From the NCBI RefSeq assembly GCF_918378365.1, contig NZ_OU912926.1, positions 868,001 to 932,000 on the forward strand: DNA of 64,000 nt. The letters run 5' to 3'. Each line of letters starts with the position of its first letter. Positions within the stretch are counted from its first letter, which is position 1. The translations under genes were made by a program, and so were the position numbers. The notes below the pieces were generated by a model. It searched no databases. It saw only the letters and a list, made by a program, of their open reading frames with translations, and was not told where the DNA came from. Shown piece by piece: positions 28,098 through 38,477 of this stretch. The stretch is from Candidatus Nitrotoga arctica. GTDB taxonomy: Bacteria; Pseudomonadota; Gammaproteobacteria; Burkholderiales; Gallionellaceae.

Positions 28098-29294
28098 CTA
28101 GTATAACAACCCATTAATTACAAAACATAATGTCTAGCCATTTTTGTATCTGCATCCTGCCGAGTGAACGTCCACTCAATGCCACGTTGCTCCATGTTAC
28201 GGCGCAACTGCCAAGCATTCACTTCGGCGGTGAGCGTAACACGGTCTGGCAGGCGTCGATCAAGGCACTGGCGGTCAAGAATACCGATTTCGATTTCAGC
28301 CATGTTGAGCCAACTGGCATGTTTCGGCGTGTAGTGAAAGACTACACGTCGCAGCAGTGCCTTTGCTTCCTTGGCACCGAGCACTTCCTCGAAGCACTTG
28401 CGAAAGTGGGTGTTGAGATTGTCCATCACCAGATGGATACGCTGCGCCGTGACATAAACCTGCTTGAGCAGGTGCTGTATGAAAGCCACGAAGTCGGTCT
28501 TGGCGCGATGATCGGTGATCACGACCGTCCGCCGCCCTCCTTTTGGCTCGACCGCCACGAACAGGTTGCAAGTACCGGCGCGGACATACTCGTAATCCTG
28601 CTTCGCGGACGAGTTGGGCTGGGTTGGCAAAGGGGGCCGCGTATCCTTGAGCAGCTGCTTGCTCTTCTCGTCCAAACAGACCACGGGTTCTTCCGCCCGG
28701 AACGGACGGGCATAAAGATCGAGCAGGTCATACATTCGCTGCCGGTATTCTTCGGTCAAAGCGCCAATGCACCACATCACCTTGCACCATGGCTTGAGAC
28801 AGTTTTTTTTAGCAGCCGGCGAATAGTCTCGCGGCTGATCGGACCAATATCCGCCTGCCTCTGCGCTGCCTGTTCCAGCAACTCGAGCGTCCAGCGCCTG
28901 GCACCTTCCGGCGGCTCCGAGCAGGCCAGAGCGGTAATCTTCGCCTCGACGTCGGTAGCAAACTGCCGAGGCTTGCCGGGACGCGCGACATCGCACAGTG
29001 CATATTCGGCACCATCCTCCAGATATGCGCTTCGTGTCCGCCAGATGGCGGTTCGTCCAACGCCGAGAACTGCCATGATCTGGGCTTCGGGGATCCCGCG
29101 ATCAAGGGCAGATAAAATATGTGCCCGATTGACTTCTCGGGCGTGGTGCAAACCCTTTGCACGATATGTCTCGATCAACTCACGATCCTCGTCGGTAAGA
29201 TACAGTTCAGTCTGTCGCATGGCAGGCTCCTCATCATGGGGTGGGTATGCGACAGTATAATATATGTTTCGTTATTTATGAGTTTAGATACTAG
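28098..29294 (-). mobile_element. IS630-family element, copy 1 (full length)
   Basis: About 1.2 kb bounded at both ends by CTAG, consistent with the TA target duplication of IS630. Terminal sequences are CTAGTATAACAACC (left) and the complement of TTTAGATACTAG (right). The second copy at 53.2-54.3 kb has the same CTAG borders and orientation but lacks 49 internal bases. Confidence 0.9.
28118..29220 (-). CDS. IS630-family transposase made by -1 frameshift
   Basis: Two overlapping frames form one DDE transposase of about 365 residues. The first (28777-29220) is the DNA-binding part with helix-turn-helix signatures (EAQIMAVLGVGRTAIWRTRS, SRETIRRLLKK). The second (entered from about 28810) is catalytic: VVCLDEKSKQLL (first Asp), IHLVMDNLNTHF (second Asp) and HASWLNMAEIEIGIL (Glu). 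The change of frame is exactly -1 and coincides with a run of eight A (28803-28810, coding CTA AAA AAA ACT), a classic slippery site. The full-length copy is probably functional. Confidence 0.88.
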
Positions 29295-29877
29295 TGTTCA
29301 TGAATGATCATTTTTTATAATATTTCGAGAATGACTGTAAGCGTTTTTGTCGAATATGTTTAACAGAGGGCTATTAGGCGCCGGTGAATTTTTCCTGCCA
29401 GTTGGTTCGTACGCGAATCAAACACATCTTGTATCACCCAGCTCCAGCTTAAACGCCAGAAGGTCCTGGCCATGTAAAATTTTGGCTTGAGCCCAGCAGT
29501 GCGGGCGATTTCGGCCTTGTTGATACCCCCGTTCCCTGAGTTGAGAGAGACAGGGGATCGAAATAAAATGGCATACGTTCTCAGTTCAAAATGAACCACG
29601 CATTTGAATCCGAGTGGCTTTCGGGGTCGGGTGTTCAGTTTGTTTGCGGAGCACGCCTCGCCGCGCTTATCTACACCGTGAATTGCGAAAACTTATTTTG
29701 CCCAATCAATGCTAATTGTCAAAATCTTCATGATGGATGGGGTCTTCTTTGTTTAGTAGAAGTAATGCCACTGTTACTTTGGCACATAGGTGCCGTGAGA
29801 GTCCATCCCATTATTCCTAGTGGAAAATATCGGGAGAAAATAAAAAATGAATTCTCGTCCATCAGAGGTAGTTACTA
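29295..29877. other. Region without a recognised gene
   Basis: A minus-strand frame (29360-29599) contains VSLNSGNGGINKAEIARTAG, which may be part of an old gene, but I cannot assign it. Plus-strand frames here show no family features. Confidence 0.4.
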
Positions 29878-31272
29878 TTATGCTTGCATCATCCAGAATT
29901 CAAAACGTATTCGACCACTCTTGGTGCTAACAGAAATGCCTCCACCATGGGCCTCTATAATGGATTTGGTTATGGCTAGTCCAAGCCCTGCACCCTCATT
30001 ATTTCCTTGACGTGATGGATCAATATGATAAAAACGATCAAACAACCGGTCCAAATGCTCTTTATCAATATCCACACAGGGGTTTTCAATTATTAGGCAA
30101 ATCTTCTTTTCATCTTTCACTCGGATATCAACTGTGATCACCTGATCAACGGATGTGTGTTGTATCGCGTTGGACATCAGATTATTGATCGCCCGACGAA
30201 TCATGAGCTTATCACCCGAAATAATGGCGGCTCCATGACTAACAATATGTATGCACTTTTCCTCGGTAAGGGGTTCATAGAACTCAATTAATTGAGCAAC
30301 CTCTTTAGCCAAATCTATGGGTTCCCGGTGTGGAATAATTAAGTCATTTTCTGCTTTAGCCAGAAATAACATATCTGAAACCATTCGGGCCAGCCTGTCA
30401 TATTCCTCAAGATTTGAATACAATATTTCTCGATAGTCCTCCAAGGATCTGGGCTTAGTTAACATGACTTGAGTCTGCGTCATTAAATTACTGACCGGCG
30501 TACGCAACTCATGCGCTAAGTCGGAAGAAAAATCTGATAGTCGTTGAAAGGATTTTTCAAGTCTGGATAACATTTTATTGAAGGACTCAGCCATATGCAT
30601 CAATTCTTTAGGGAGACTTTCAACCTTCAATCTTTCAGAAAGACGATTGGCTGTGATAATTTGGGTGATACGATTAAAATCGCGAATTGGGGATAAGCCT
30701 CGACGGACAGCCAACCAACCCAGCAAACTCATAAGCAAGGCTCCTATAATGAGAGAGAGCCACAATGTTTGATTGAAGCGAGTAATGAATTTTTGGTGAT
30801 GCGCAATATCCAGCGCAATTGCAACGATCAGGGCGGGGCTCTGTTTGTCATGAGAAGACATTGAAACTGCAAGGCCACGATAAGTTTGAGAGCCATCTTG
30901 CCATTTATACAATTTGGCTTTTTCATTGTCACCAGATAAGGAACGTTGGTCGATAAGTGTCTTAGGGAAATTCGCCTCACCTCGGCCATAGACTTTTTCA
31001 CCCGTGACTGTGTACACTGCAACCGAAAGTGCATGATGGCCAACTAAGGCGTCATTGAGCTGCGAAGGTACAGATTTAAGCGCTGATACGGATTCAATCT
31101 TCTGGAAGGCATAACGGATTAGTTCAAGCTTGCCATGAATTTCGACTATATCTTCTTCAGCAAAATGGCGTTCAACAGACAATCCGGCGATAGTACCCAT
31201 GGTGATAAGAACGGTACTTGAAAGTGCCGCAAACAGAAAAGTAATTCGCCATGTGATTGATTGGTGCAACAT
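29878..31272 (-). CDS. Heavy-metal sensor histidine kinase (CusS/CopS type)
   Basis: A 464-residue membrane kinase expected to sense periplasmic copper or silver and phosphorylate the adjacent regulator. It has an N-terminal membrane segment (WRITFLFAALSSTVLITMGT), a periplasmic domain of about 130 residues with few His or Met, and a second segment (TLWLSLIIGALLMSLLGWLA). Then come HAMP (RRGLSPIRDFNRIT), HisKA with phospho-acceptor His in DLAHELRTPVSN, and HATPase boxes NNLMSNAIQHT and GAGLGLAITKSI. The first base of its start codon is the last base of the regulator gene stop, which indicates translational coupling. The usual G1 DxG box reads ENPCVD, so it is degenerate. Confidence 0.9.
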   Translation of the reverse strand: MLHQSITWRITFLFAALSSTVLITMGTIAGLSVERHFAEEDIVEIHGKLELIRYAFQKIESVSALKSVPSQLNDALVGHHALSVAVYTVTGEKVYGRGEANFPKTLIDQRSLSGDNEKAKLYKWQDGSQTYRGLAVSMSSHDKQSPALIVAIALDIAHHQKFITRFNQTLWLSLIIGALLMSLLGWLAVRRGLSPIRDFNRITQIITANRLSERLKVESLPKELMHMAESFNKMLSRLEKSFQRLSDFSSDLAHELRTPVSNLMTQTQVMLTKPRSLEDYREILYSNLEEYDRLARMVSDMLFLAKAENDLIIPHREPIDLAKEVAQLIEFYEPLTEEKCIHIVSHGAAIISGDKLMIRRAINNLMSNAIQHTSVDQVITVDIRVKDEKKICLIIENPCVDIDKEHLDRLFDRFYHIDPSRQGNNEGAGLGLAITKSIIEAHGGGISVSTKSGRIRFEFWMMQA

Positions 31273-31949
31273 TAGTCATCTAGGCCCATAAGTACATAGC
31301 CCATGCCACGTACAGTTCGAATGAGCTTGGGTTCGAAGTGATCATCCATTTTAGCTCGTAGACGACGAACAGCTACCTCAATGACATTTGTGTCACTGTC
31401 AAAATTCATGTCCCAAATTTGGGATGCGATCAAGGAACGAGGTAAAACTTCACCACGACGCCTAAGCAACAATTCCAACAAAGCAAACTCTTTTCCCGTA
31501 AGTTCTATCCGCTTTCCGCCCCGCGTGAGTTTCCGACGTTGAAGATCCAATACCAAGTCAGCGACTTGTATAATGTCTGGGTCTCTTACCTTACCTCTCC
31601 GTAGCAATGTCCTCACTCGTGCCAACAATTCTGAGAAGGCAAACGGTTTTATCAGATAATCATCTGCGCCCAGCTCCAACCCTTTGACTTTGTCATCTAT
31701 CCCATCTCTGGCTGTCAGGAATAATACTGGCGTATTTTTGTCAGCTCGACGTATGGTTTGAATGATCGCCCAACCATTGACGTTCGGCAGCATGACATCC
31801 AGTATTATCAAATCATAAGCCTCAGTCAGCGCCAGATGTTTTCCATCTAAACCGTCTCTTACGAGATCGGTGACAAAGCCTGCTTCAGATAAACCTTGTT
31901 TAAGGTATTTACCTGTTTTTGGTTCGTCTTCAACAATCAGAATTCTCAT
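31272..31949 (-). CDS. Heavy-metal response regulator (CusR/CopR type, OmpR family)
   Basis: A 225-residue OmpR-class regulator. The receiver (residues 1-120) has phospho-acceptor Asp51 in [14 protein letters not shown], acidic EDE at 7-9 and lysine in [10 protein letters not shown]. The C-terminal winged helix shows [20 protein letters not shown] and the recognition helix region [19 protein letters not shown]. It should control the divergent copper operon. The shared intergenic region holds a TTACAA-N2-TTGTAA palindrome, a plausible binding site. Confidence 0.93.
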   Translation of the reverse strand: MRILIVEDEPKTGKYLKQGLSEAGFVTDLVRDGLDGKHLALTEAYDLIILDVMLPNVNGWAIIQTIRRADKNTPVLFLTARDGIDDKVKGLELGADDYLIKPFAFSELLARVRTLLRRGKVRDPDIIQVADLVLDLQRRKLTRGGKRIELTGKEFALLELLLRRRGEVLPRSLIASQIWDMNFDSDTNVIEVAVRRLRAKMDDHFEPKLIRTVRGMGYVLMGLDD

Positions 31950-32074
31950 AAATAGATGGGTCCAATGGTCAATCTGAATTCTGCATGAATATTTCTTTGA
32001 CCGGTACCATTTTGCCTAATTTGTGGACATTAACTTCAAAGCTAGTTCTTTCAGGTTTGACACTTTGCCCAATC

Positions 32075-32088
32075 TTACAATTTTGTAA
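32075..32088. promoter_or_regulatory. Palindrome TTACAATTTTGTAA, likely CopR/CusR-type box
   Basis: An inverted repeat TTACAA-N2-TTGTAA lies between the regulator gene and the divergent copper operon, about 80 bases upstream of the latter. CusR/CopR sites in other bacteria are TTACA/TGTAA-type palindromes; assignment here is inference from position and symmetry. Confidence 0.6.
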
Positions 32089-32167
32089 TCTTCAGGTAAT
32101 CATTTTGACAGCTTCGAAGTTCTAATATGTTCGCTAGGTAACTAGAAATTAAATTCACATTTAAGGG

Positions 32168-32539
32168 ATGAGGATGTATTTGCCTAATATGGTTTTATCG
32201 CTAAGTCTATTAACTGCATTTAATGTTTTTGGGGCTCAGAATGATAATTTTCCTACATTCCACTTAATCACTTCAGCTCCAATCAGTGTGCCATATCAAT
32301 CTTCATTTTCTAGTTACAAACCTTATGTCGAAGAGGAGCTTTCTTCATGGCGTGCTCTCAATGAGCAAGTAACTGGGGGAGGCACTGCTGACCATTTCAA
32401 GGGCAATATGAAAGGCATGGATCACGAAAAAATGAAATCTATGCCATCTGGTCACGCTATGACTGAGATGACAGACATGCCTAACGACACTGGCAAGCTT
32501 TCTTCCAAAAAATTATCAAAACCGGCACATCAACATTAA
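32168..32539 (+). CDS. Small periplasmic Met/His-rich protein of the copper operon
   Basis: A 123-residue exported protein. A signal peptide (MRMYLPNMVLSLSLLTAFNV, cleavage near VFGA) is followed by a hydrophilic chain whose last 50 residues are rich in Met and His: GNMKGMDHEKMKSMPSGHAM, TEMTDMPND and KPAHQH. Such clusters bind Cu(I)/Cu(II) weakly in the periplasm. No enzymatic fold is apparent. It is the first gene of the operon and overlaps the next start by one base (TAATG). A copper buffer or chaperone handing ions to the oxidase is the likely role, by context. Confidence 0.75.
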   Translation: MRMYLPNMVLSLSLLTAFNVFGAQNDNFPTFHLITSAPISVPYQSSFSSYKPYVEEELSSWRALNEQVTGGGTADHFKGNMKGMDHEKMKSMPSGHAMTEMTDMPNDTGKLSSKKLSKPAHQH

Positions 32540-33999
32540 TGGGATGGGATTTGAATTTGAGTATGACTACTCTTATGGCCTCAAGTTGGGTGAGTATGCC
32601 ACGAGTGCTGATTACCTTGCTTTTCATCAGTGCGACCCTCAGCGGTTGTGCTACTTTTTCCAAAGATGGAGGATTTGGCGCAGTTCAGAAAACCACTAAG
32701 GATCTTATAAGTAAGGAGGTTCAGTGGGTCAAATCTGTAGATGACCAGGATTCTGTGCAATCTTATACTGAAGAGCTATTAAAAAACCCACTCACGGTAA
32801 ATGATGCAGTGCAGATTGCTTTATTCAACAATAAAGGTCTACAGGCGGCATTCTATGATTTAGGCATCTCTGAAGCAGACATGGTACAGGCAGGCAAACT
32901 ACCTAATCCACGCTTTACCATGCTGCACGCCAAAAATAATGATGACTACAAGATCGAACAGTCATTCACATTTAATATTTTTTCTTTGCTGACCATGCCC
33001 AAAGCACTTCAGATCGAAAAACGACTGTTTGAGCAAACACAACGACAGACTGCGATGGAAGTATTGCGGTTGGCTAATGAGACCCGCAAGGCATATTTCA
33101 AGGCAGTGGCTGCAGATCAAAGCACGCATTACATGCAACAAGTTAGAACTGCGGCAGAAGCCAGTGCAGAACTGGCCCGTAATATGGTGAAAGCGGGCAA
33201 TTGGAGAAAACTAGACCAAGCACGGGAACAAGGATTTTATGCAGATGCTGCACTGGGAGTTGCTCGTGCCGAGCGAAACAAAATCACTGCCTATGAAGAG
33301 CTGACCAGGCTTATGGGCTTATGGGGCAAACAGACTCAGTTCACGTTCCCTGAAAGATTGCCGGACTTACCCATAACTGTAGATGAATCAAACAACATCG
33401 AACAAACCGCCATGGATCAGCGCCTTGATCTACAGTCCCTACGATTACAAACTGAAGCGTTAGCCAATCAGCTTGGATTAACCAAAGCCACGCGCTTCAT
33501 CAATGTATTGGAAGTTGGGCCTGCACGCGTGCTTGAAGGTAAAAGATCAGACCCTTACAAGAAAGGTTTCGAGATTACCTTTGAGATTCCCATTTTTGAT
33601 TGGGGCACTGCTCGGGTAGCCAGAGCCGAAGCAATTTATATGCAGGCTGTAAATCTTCTTGCTGAGACTGCGGTGAATGCACGTTCAGAAGTGCGCCAAA
33701 GCTACAAGCTATATCGTTCAAATTATGACATTGCAAAGCATTACCGTGATGAGATTGTACCCATCCGCAAACGCATTTCTGCTGAAAACCAACTTCGTTA
33801 CAACGGCATGTTGATCAGCGCGTTTGAATTATTGGTGAATGCCCAATTACAAATCAACAGTGTGAATAGTTATATCGAAGCGCTGCGTGATTTTTGGTTA
33901 TCGCAAAGCGATTTAGAAATGGCCCTGATTGGTAAGCCCCTGTTTTCCAGTAGCACCGGCTCACCCATGAGGGATAATCAAATGAGCATGGGCCATTAA
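32539..33999 (+). CDS. TolC-family outer membrane factor of metal efflux
   Basis: A 486-residue outer membrane efflux protein. The N-terminus is a lipoprotein-type signal: LITLLFISATLSGC places a lipidation cysteine at about residue 36. Two OEP repeats follow, with typical motifs LTVNDAVQIALFNNKGLQA, then SEADMVQAGKLPNPRF, and in the second half GFEITFEIPIFDWGTARVA and NARSEVRQSYKLYRSNY. These build the trimeric channel and periplasmic barrel. CusB- and CusA-like partners are absent from this locus, so it must work with a pump encoded elsewhere or has another role with the oxidase gene that follows. Confidence 0.85.
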   Translation: MGWDLNLSMTTLMASSWVSMPRVLITLLFISATLSGCATFSKDGGFGAVQKTTKDLISKEVQWVKSVDDQDSVQSYTEELLKNPLTVNDAVQIALFNNKGLQAAFYDLGISEADMVQAGKLPNPRFTMLHAKNNDDYKIEQSFTFNIFSLLTMPKALQIEKRLFEQTQRQTAMEVLRLANETRKAYFKAVAADQSTHYMQQVRTAAEASAELARNMVKAGNWRKLDQAREQGFYADAALGVARAERNKITAYEELTRLMGLWGKQTQFTFPERLPDLPITVDESNNIEQTAMDQRLDLQSLRLQTEALANQLGLTKATRFINVLEVGPARVLEGKRSDPYKKGFEITFEIPIFDWGTARVARAEAIYMQAVNLLAETAVNARSEVRQSYKLYRSNYDIAKHYRDEIVPIRKRISAENQLRYNGMLISAFELLVNAQLQINSVNSYIEALRDFWLSQSDLEMALIGKPLFSSSTGSPMRDNQMSMGH

Positions 34000-34025
34000 G
34001 CAAGTATTCCAGAAGGATATTAAAT

Positions 34026-35405
34026 ATGGTAACAAGGCGTGATTTCCTGTGGGGAGCAAGTGCGGCAGGGGTTGCTTTATCAGCAGCAACGGTAAGTTCA
34101 GTGGCAATGGCTGCTTTGCCTCAAATTGTCTCGATGGAAACCCCCGATACACAGCCGCCATTAACGCCAGAAAATGGACGCCCTTACAACCCTGTTGTCA
34201 CGCTCAATGGCTGGACTTTGCCATGGCGTATGAACAACGGCGTCAAAGAATTCCATCTGGTGGCAGAGCCGGTAGTGCGCGAGATGGCCCCGGGTATGAA
34301 AGCGCATCTATGGGGCTATAACGGCCAAAGCCCAGGACCTACCATTGAAGTTGTAGAGGGTGATCGAGTGCGCATATTTGTTACCAACCGTTTACCTGAA
34401 CATACGTCCATCCATTGGCATGGGCAGAGGTTACCGAACGGTATGGATGGCGTGACAGGGTTGACCCAAGCTGGTATCAATCCCGGCAAGACATTTGTTT
34501 ATGAATTTGAAGCCAAACGACCCGGCACTTTCATGTACCACCCGCATGCTGATGAAATGACGCAAATGGCCATGGGTATGATGGGCTTCTGGGTGACCCA
34601 TCCAAAAAATCCCCAGTTCATGGCAGTAGATCGTGATTTCGTATTTTTACTCAATTCTTTCGACATCGATCCTGGTAGCTATACGCCAAAAATTACCACC
34701 ATGCTCGACTTCAACTTATGGGCATTTAATAGCAGGGTTGCTCCTGGGATTTCGCCGATGGTTGCTCGCCAGGGAGACCGGGTACGTATCCGTGTCGGTA
34801 ACCTAACGATGACCAACCATCCAATGCATTTACACGGTCACGAATTTGTTGTTGTGGGGACAGACGGAGGCTGGACGCCGCCAAATTCTCGTTGGCCGGA
34901 AGTTACCGCCGATATAGCAGTGGGCCAAATGCGCGCGTTTGAATTTATTGCTGATGAGCTTGGGGATTGGGCATTTCATTGTCACAAGAGCCATCACACT
35001 ATGAATGCCATGGGTCACGACGTTCCTACGATGATTGGTGTAGATCAAAGCAAGCTTGTCGACAGAATAACATCGCTGGTTCCTGATTACATGAGCATGG
35101 GTGAAAGCGGTATGGCGGATATGGAGAAGATGGAGATGCCTTTGCCAGATAACACCTTACCGATGATGTCCGGCCAGGGGCAGTTTGGGGGCATCGGAAT
35201 GGGAGGGATGTTTACGACCGTTAAAATCCGCGAAGGTCTTGCGCGTAACGATTACAAAGACCCCGGTATTTATAAGCATCCTGCAGGTACCGTGGCATAT
35301 GAAATTAATAGTGAATTACCGCCTGTGCAAAGGCAAACTGAAACCCCATCCGAAGATGGGGTGGAATTTAAAGTGCGTAAACCCATGGGTCACAGCGAAC
35401 ATTAA
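34026..35405 (+). CDS. Periplasmic multicopper oxidase (copper resistance)
   Basis: A 459-residue Tat-exported multicopper oxidase (signal TRRDFLWGASAAGVALSAA). The four copper-binding blocks are present in order: HWHGQRLPNGMDG, MYHPHADEMTQ, HPMHLHGHEFVV, and HCHKSHHTMNAM, which includes the type 1 Cys, both His and the axial Met. A Met-rich segment near residues 355-400 (MSMGESGMADMEKMEMPLPD, MMSGQGQFGGIGMGGMF) is typical of cuprous oxidases that turn Cu(I) into the less toxic Cu(II) with oxygen. It is shorter than plasmid CopA (about 600 residues). It is third in the copper operon, 26 bases after the outer membrane factor. Confidence 0.92.
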   Translation: MVTRRDFLWGASAAGVALSAATVSSVAMAALPQIVSMETPDTQPPLTPENGRPYNPVVTLNGWTLPWRMNNGVKEFHLVAEPVVREMAPGMKAHLWGYNGQSPGPTIEVVEGDRVRIFVTNRLPEHTSIHWHGQRLPNGMDGVTGLTQAGINPGKTFVYEFEAKRPGTFMYHPHADEMTQMAMGMMGFWVTHPKNPQFMAVDRDFVFLLNSFDIDPGSYTPKITTMLDFNLWAFNSRVAPGISPMVARQGDRVRIRVGNLTMTNHPMHLHGHEFVVVGTDGGWTPPNSRWPEVTADIAVGQMRAFEFIADELGDWAFHCHKSHHTMNAMGHDVPTMIGVDQSKLVDRITSLVPDYMSMGESGMADMEKMEMPLPDNTLPMMSGQGQFGGIGMGGMFTTVKIREGLARNDYKDPGIYKHPAGTVAYEINSELPPVQRQTETPSEDGVEFKVRKPMGHSEH

Positions 35406-35537
35406 AACATTGGCCCATTAAATTTCATCATATTTCTGTTTTCACTCGTTGCTGCTGAACATAATTGCCAGTTCGATGATGTGCTCCCAGCCCAATGTTC
35501 CAGCCCGTTGTAGAAAGGCGAAATCAAATAATCGATA

Positions 35538-35957
35538 TCAATGTGCTGTAGACCCACCTGTAAACGCTGAGATGATAGGGCACGGCTTGGTTCGACCCGT
35601 CATTTCGCATTCGTGGATTAGATGTGTGAGAATACTTTGCATGCGTTCAAGGTCGACGATCCGCTTATTGATGTCGCCAAGACGGATATTTGCGATCTTG
35701 CGGATCGCCGCTCTGTCAGTACCGCCCTCCAATGCAAGCAAGGATGCAATCTCTCCCAGCGTAAAACCAAGATCTTGTGATCGCTTGATAAATCGGATGC
35801 GCTCAATGAGTGCAAGCGGATATTGCCGGAATGTCATGCCATTCGGCGCGGGTGTAGGTAGTAAATTCAATTTTTGATAGTAGCGGATCGTCTCAATACC
35901 CACTTCAGCAGCGCGTGCTAAGCGGCCAATTGTTAATTGCTCAACTTCTTTTTTCAT
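35538..35957 (-). CDS. MerR-family metal-responsive regulator
   Basis: A 139-residue MerR regulator. The winged helix reads LTIGRLARAAEVGIETIRYY, followed by the helix pair (LIERIRFIKRSQDLGFTLGE) and a dimerisation coil. The metal loop is CEMTGRTKPC, two cysteines with eight residues between, as in mercury MerR. The third ligand of Hg/Zn/Pb regulators (Cys in GTHCEE of MerR) is replaced by Arg in GTDRAA, so the metal bound cannot be read off directly. The start Met-Lys-Lys is divergent from the P-type ATPase gene and shares its promoter region. Confidence 0.88.
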   Translation of the reverse strand: MKKEVEQLTIGRLARAAEVGIETIRYYQKLNLLPTPAPNGMTFRQYPLALIERIRFIKRSQDLGFTLGEIASLLALEGGTDRAAIRKIANIRLGDINKRIVDLERMQSILTHLIHECEMTGRTKPCPIISAFTGGSTAH

Positions 35958-35983
35958 GAATTTGCCTGGTAAGTAAAAAAAGA

Positions 35984-36015
35984 TTGACTCTGGGGTCATG
36001 CACAGAGTGTAGGAT
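35984..36015 (+). promoter_or_regulatory. MerR-type promoter and operator of the P1B ATPase gene
   Basis: A -35 box TTGACT (35984-35989) and a -10 box TAGGAT (36010-36015) are separated by 20 bases, the overlong spacer typical of MerR-controlled promoters. Within it lies the dyad ACTCTG-N10-CAGAGT. The sequence resembles the zinc-responsive zntA promoter of E. coli more than copper promoters (ACCTTCC type). Confidence 0.8.
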
Positions 36016-36050
36016 GAGCCTGTCTTTAAACTACGACAAGGGGTTGAGCC

Positions 36051-38477
36051 ATGAATCAGAAAAATCAAAGCACCTGTTGCGGTCATACCAGTCCTGAAAA
36101 AAAAGTTGTTGTAGCACCGGCCGGCAGCCCGATTTCCGAAAAAACATACATCGATCCCGTCTGTGGAATGAAAGTGTCGGCCAACAGCAAGAAGTCGGTT
36201 GAGCATGACGGCACCACATACTATTTTTGTAGTGAAAGCTGCGTTGCCAAATTTCGGACCAATGCCAAGCAATACCTGAGCAAGCCGACATCCAGCGATA
36301 TCGCCCCCAAGGCGTCTCTGCAAGCAGTTACAAAGGACGCGATCTTTACCTGCCCGATGCACCCTGAGGTCCAGCAAGTCGGTCCCGGTAGCTGCCCGAA
36401 GTGTGGGATGGCACTGGAGCCGATGGAGGCGACTGCGGAAGAAGATACCACCGAGCTTGACGACATGACCCGTCGTCTTTGGGTAAGTACAGCATTGACC
36501 GTACCGTTGCTGATTTTGACAATGGGTGAGATGGTTCCAGGAATAGACTTTCACAGTCGGTTAGGAACGACTGTGTTTAACTGGTTGCAAGCTGCGCTTG
36601 CGACACCAGTCGTTCTGTGGGCGGGTTGGCCGTTTTTCGAGCGCGCCGGGGCATCGTTCCGTACTTGGAATCTTAATATGTTCAGTCTGATTGGACTGGG
36701 CACCGGGGCGGCCTTTGTATTCAGTGTAGTGTCGCTCTTGTTTCCTGAATTACTTCCGGTTGATTTCAAAATGAACGGCATGGCGCCGCTTTACTTCGAG
36801 GCCGCTGCCGCCATTATCACGCTCGTGCTCGTGGGGCAGGTGCTGGAACTGCGAGCGCGGTCACGTACCAACAGCGCGATCAAATTGCTTCTGGGGCTCG
36901 TGCCAAATACGGCCGTTCGCCTCAGGCTCGACGGTAGTGAAGAAGAAGTACATCTGGACGAGATCCATGTAGGCGATCGATTGCGTGTGAAGCCGGGCGA
37001 CAAAGTGCCGGTCGATGGTGAAGTGGTCGAGGGCAGATCAAATATCGACGAATCGATGATCACCGGCGAACCAATACCATCTGAGAAAACGGTTGGAAGT
37101 AAAGTGTCTGCTGGCACCGTTAATCAGACCGGTTCATTCGTATTCACGGCGCAGAAAGTGGGCGCGGAAACGCTGCTTGCGCACATTGTAAAAATGGTCA
37201 ACGACGCCAGCCGCTCGCGTGCACCAATCCAAAAAATTGCCGATGCTGTTGCCGGATGGTTTGTGCCGGTGGTAATGGGAGTCGCCCTCATGGCCTTCGT
37301 TATCTGGGCTTTTTTTGGCTCACCGCCTGCGCTTGCGCATGCACTTGTAGCAACCGTCTCGGTACTTATCATTGCCTGCCCTTGTGCTCTTGGTTTGGCC
37401 ACGCCGATTTCGATCATGGTAGGCATTGGCCGTGGCGCGCAAGAAGGCATTTTGATTAAAGACGCAGAAGCGCTGGAACTGATGGAAAAAGTGGATACCT
37501 TAGTGGTTGATAAGACTGGCACGCTTACCGAAGGACATCCCAAAGTGCAGGACGTAGTCGCTATCAATGGATTTACTGAAAATGAGGTTTTATCATTGGC
37601 GGCTTCTCTTGAACAAGACAGTGAGCACCCTCTTGCGCAGGCTATTGTCGGGTACGCTAAAGAAAAGAATATTAAGATTGTAGAAGCCAAAGATTTTGAT
37701 TCGATTACCGGCAAGGGAATACGAGGGGTTATTGATGACAAGTCGGTTGCTGTGGGCAACGCCGTGCTCATGTCTGATGTTGGCGTCGACATTGCGTCAC
37801 TTCAAAGTAAAACACAAGAATTGCAGGCGTTAGCAAAGTCGGTGATGTTTCTAGCCATTGATGGAAAGGCAGCAGGACTGGTGAGCGTTGCCGATCCAAT
37901 CAAACCTACGGCAGCACGTGCTATAGCAAAACTGAAGGCTGCTGGCATTCGGATAGTATTACTCACGGGCGATAACGTTGCGACCGCTGCATCGGTTGCG
38001 CGGCAACTTGGCATTGATGATGTCAAAGGAAACGTCATGCCAAGTGATAAATATCGACATGTGCAAATGCTACAGGCAGCGGGCCACATCGTGGCGATGG
38101 CGGGCGACGGTGTCAATGACGCGCCAGCACTTGCTCAAGCGAATGTTGGCATCGCTATGGGGACCGGAACCGACATTGCGATGAATAGTGCGCGCATTGT
38201 CTTAGTGAAGGGCGACCTATTGGGCATAGTCCGTGTACGTTTGCTCAGCCAGGTAACTATGCGAAATATTAAACAGAATTTATTTTTTGCATTTGCTTAT
38301 AACCTGATTGGTGTGCCCATTGCTGCGGGAGCACTATACCCCTGGTTTGGTCTGCTATTAAGCCCGATGATTGCGAGTGCTGCGATGGCGTTAAGTTCGG
38401 TATCAGTGATAGGCAATGCTCTGCGGTTGCGCAGTGCGACTCTTGCCCACACACCGCGGTATGGTTGCCATCGTTAA
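36051..38477 (+). CDS. copA: Heavy-metal (copper-type) P1B ATPase with YHS and metal-binding N-terminal domains
   Basis: An 808-residue metal export ATPase. The N-terminus has CC in TCCGH, a YHS domain ([31 protein letters not shown]) and a heavy-metal-binding domain ([20 protein letters not shown]). The pump has eight membrane segments, the actuator TGEPIPSEK, the metal gate C443PC445 in [13 protein letters not shown], phosphorylated Asp487 in [14 protein letters not shown] in SEHPLAQAI, and the hinge [16 protein letters not shown] with this topology usually means Cu(I) or Ag(I). It lacks the classical GMxCxxC domain. The divergent MerR gene controls it through the 20-base-spacer promoter. 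Confidence 0.94.
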   Translation: MNQKNQSTCCGHTSPEKKVVVAPAGSPISEKTYIDPVCGMKVSANSKKSVEHDGTTYYFCSESCVAKFRTNAKQYLSKPTSSDIAPKASLQAVTKDAIFTCPMHPEVQQVGPGSCPKCGMALEPMEATAEEDTTELDDMTRRLWVSTALTVPLLILTMGEMVPGIDFHSRLGTTVFNWLQAALATPVVLWAGWPFFERAGASFRTWNLNMFSLIGLGTGAAFVFSVVSLLFPELLPVDFKMNGMAPLYFEAAAAIITLVLVGQVLELRARSRTNSAIKLLLGLVPNTAVRLRLDGSEEEVHLDEIHVGDRLRVKPGDKVPVDGEVVEGRSNIDESMITGEPIPSEKTVGSKVSAGTVNQTGSFVFTAQKVGAETLLAHIVKMVNDASRSRAPIQKIADAVAGWFVPVVMGVALMAFVIWAFFGSPPALAHALVATVSVLIIACPCALGLATPISIMVGIGRGAQEGILIKDAEALELMEKVDTLVVDKTGTLTEGHPKVQDVVAINGFTENEVLSLAASLEQDSEHPLAQAIVGYAKEKNIKIVEAKDFDSITGKGIRGVIDDKSVAVGNAVLMSDVGVDIASLQSKTQELQALAKSVMFLAIDGKAAGLVSVADPIKPTAARAIAKLKAAGIRIVLLTGDNVATAASVARQLGIDDVKGNVMPSDKYRHVQMLQAAGHIVAMAGDGVNDAPALAQANVGIAMGTGTDIAMNSARIVLVKGDLLGIVRVRLLSQVTMRNIKQNLFFAFAYNLIGVPIAAGALYPWFGLLLSPMIASAAMALSSVSVIGNALRLRSATLAHTPRYGCHR

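Noticed and set aside
28130..29260. 376-codon plus-strand frame across IS630 copy 1
   Set aside because: It is antisense to the transposase; the same shadow appears over copy 2.
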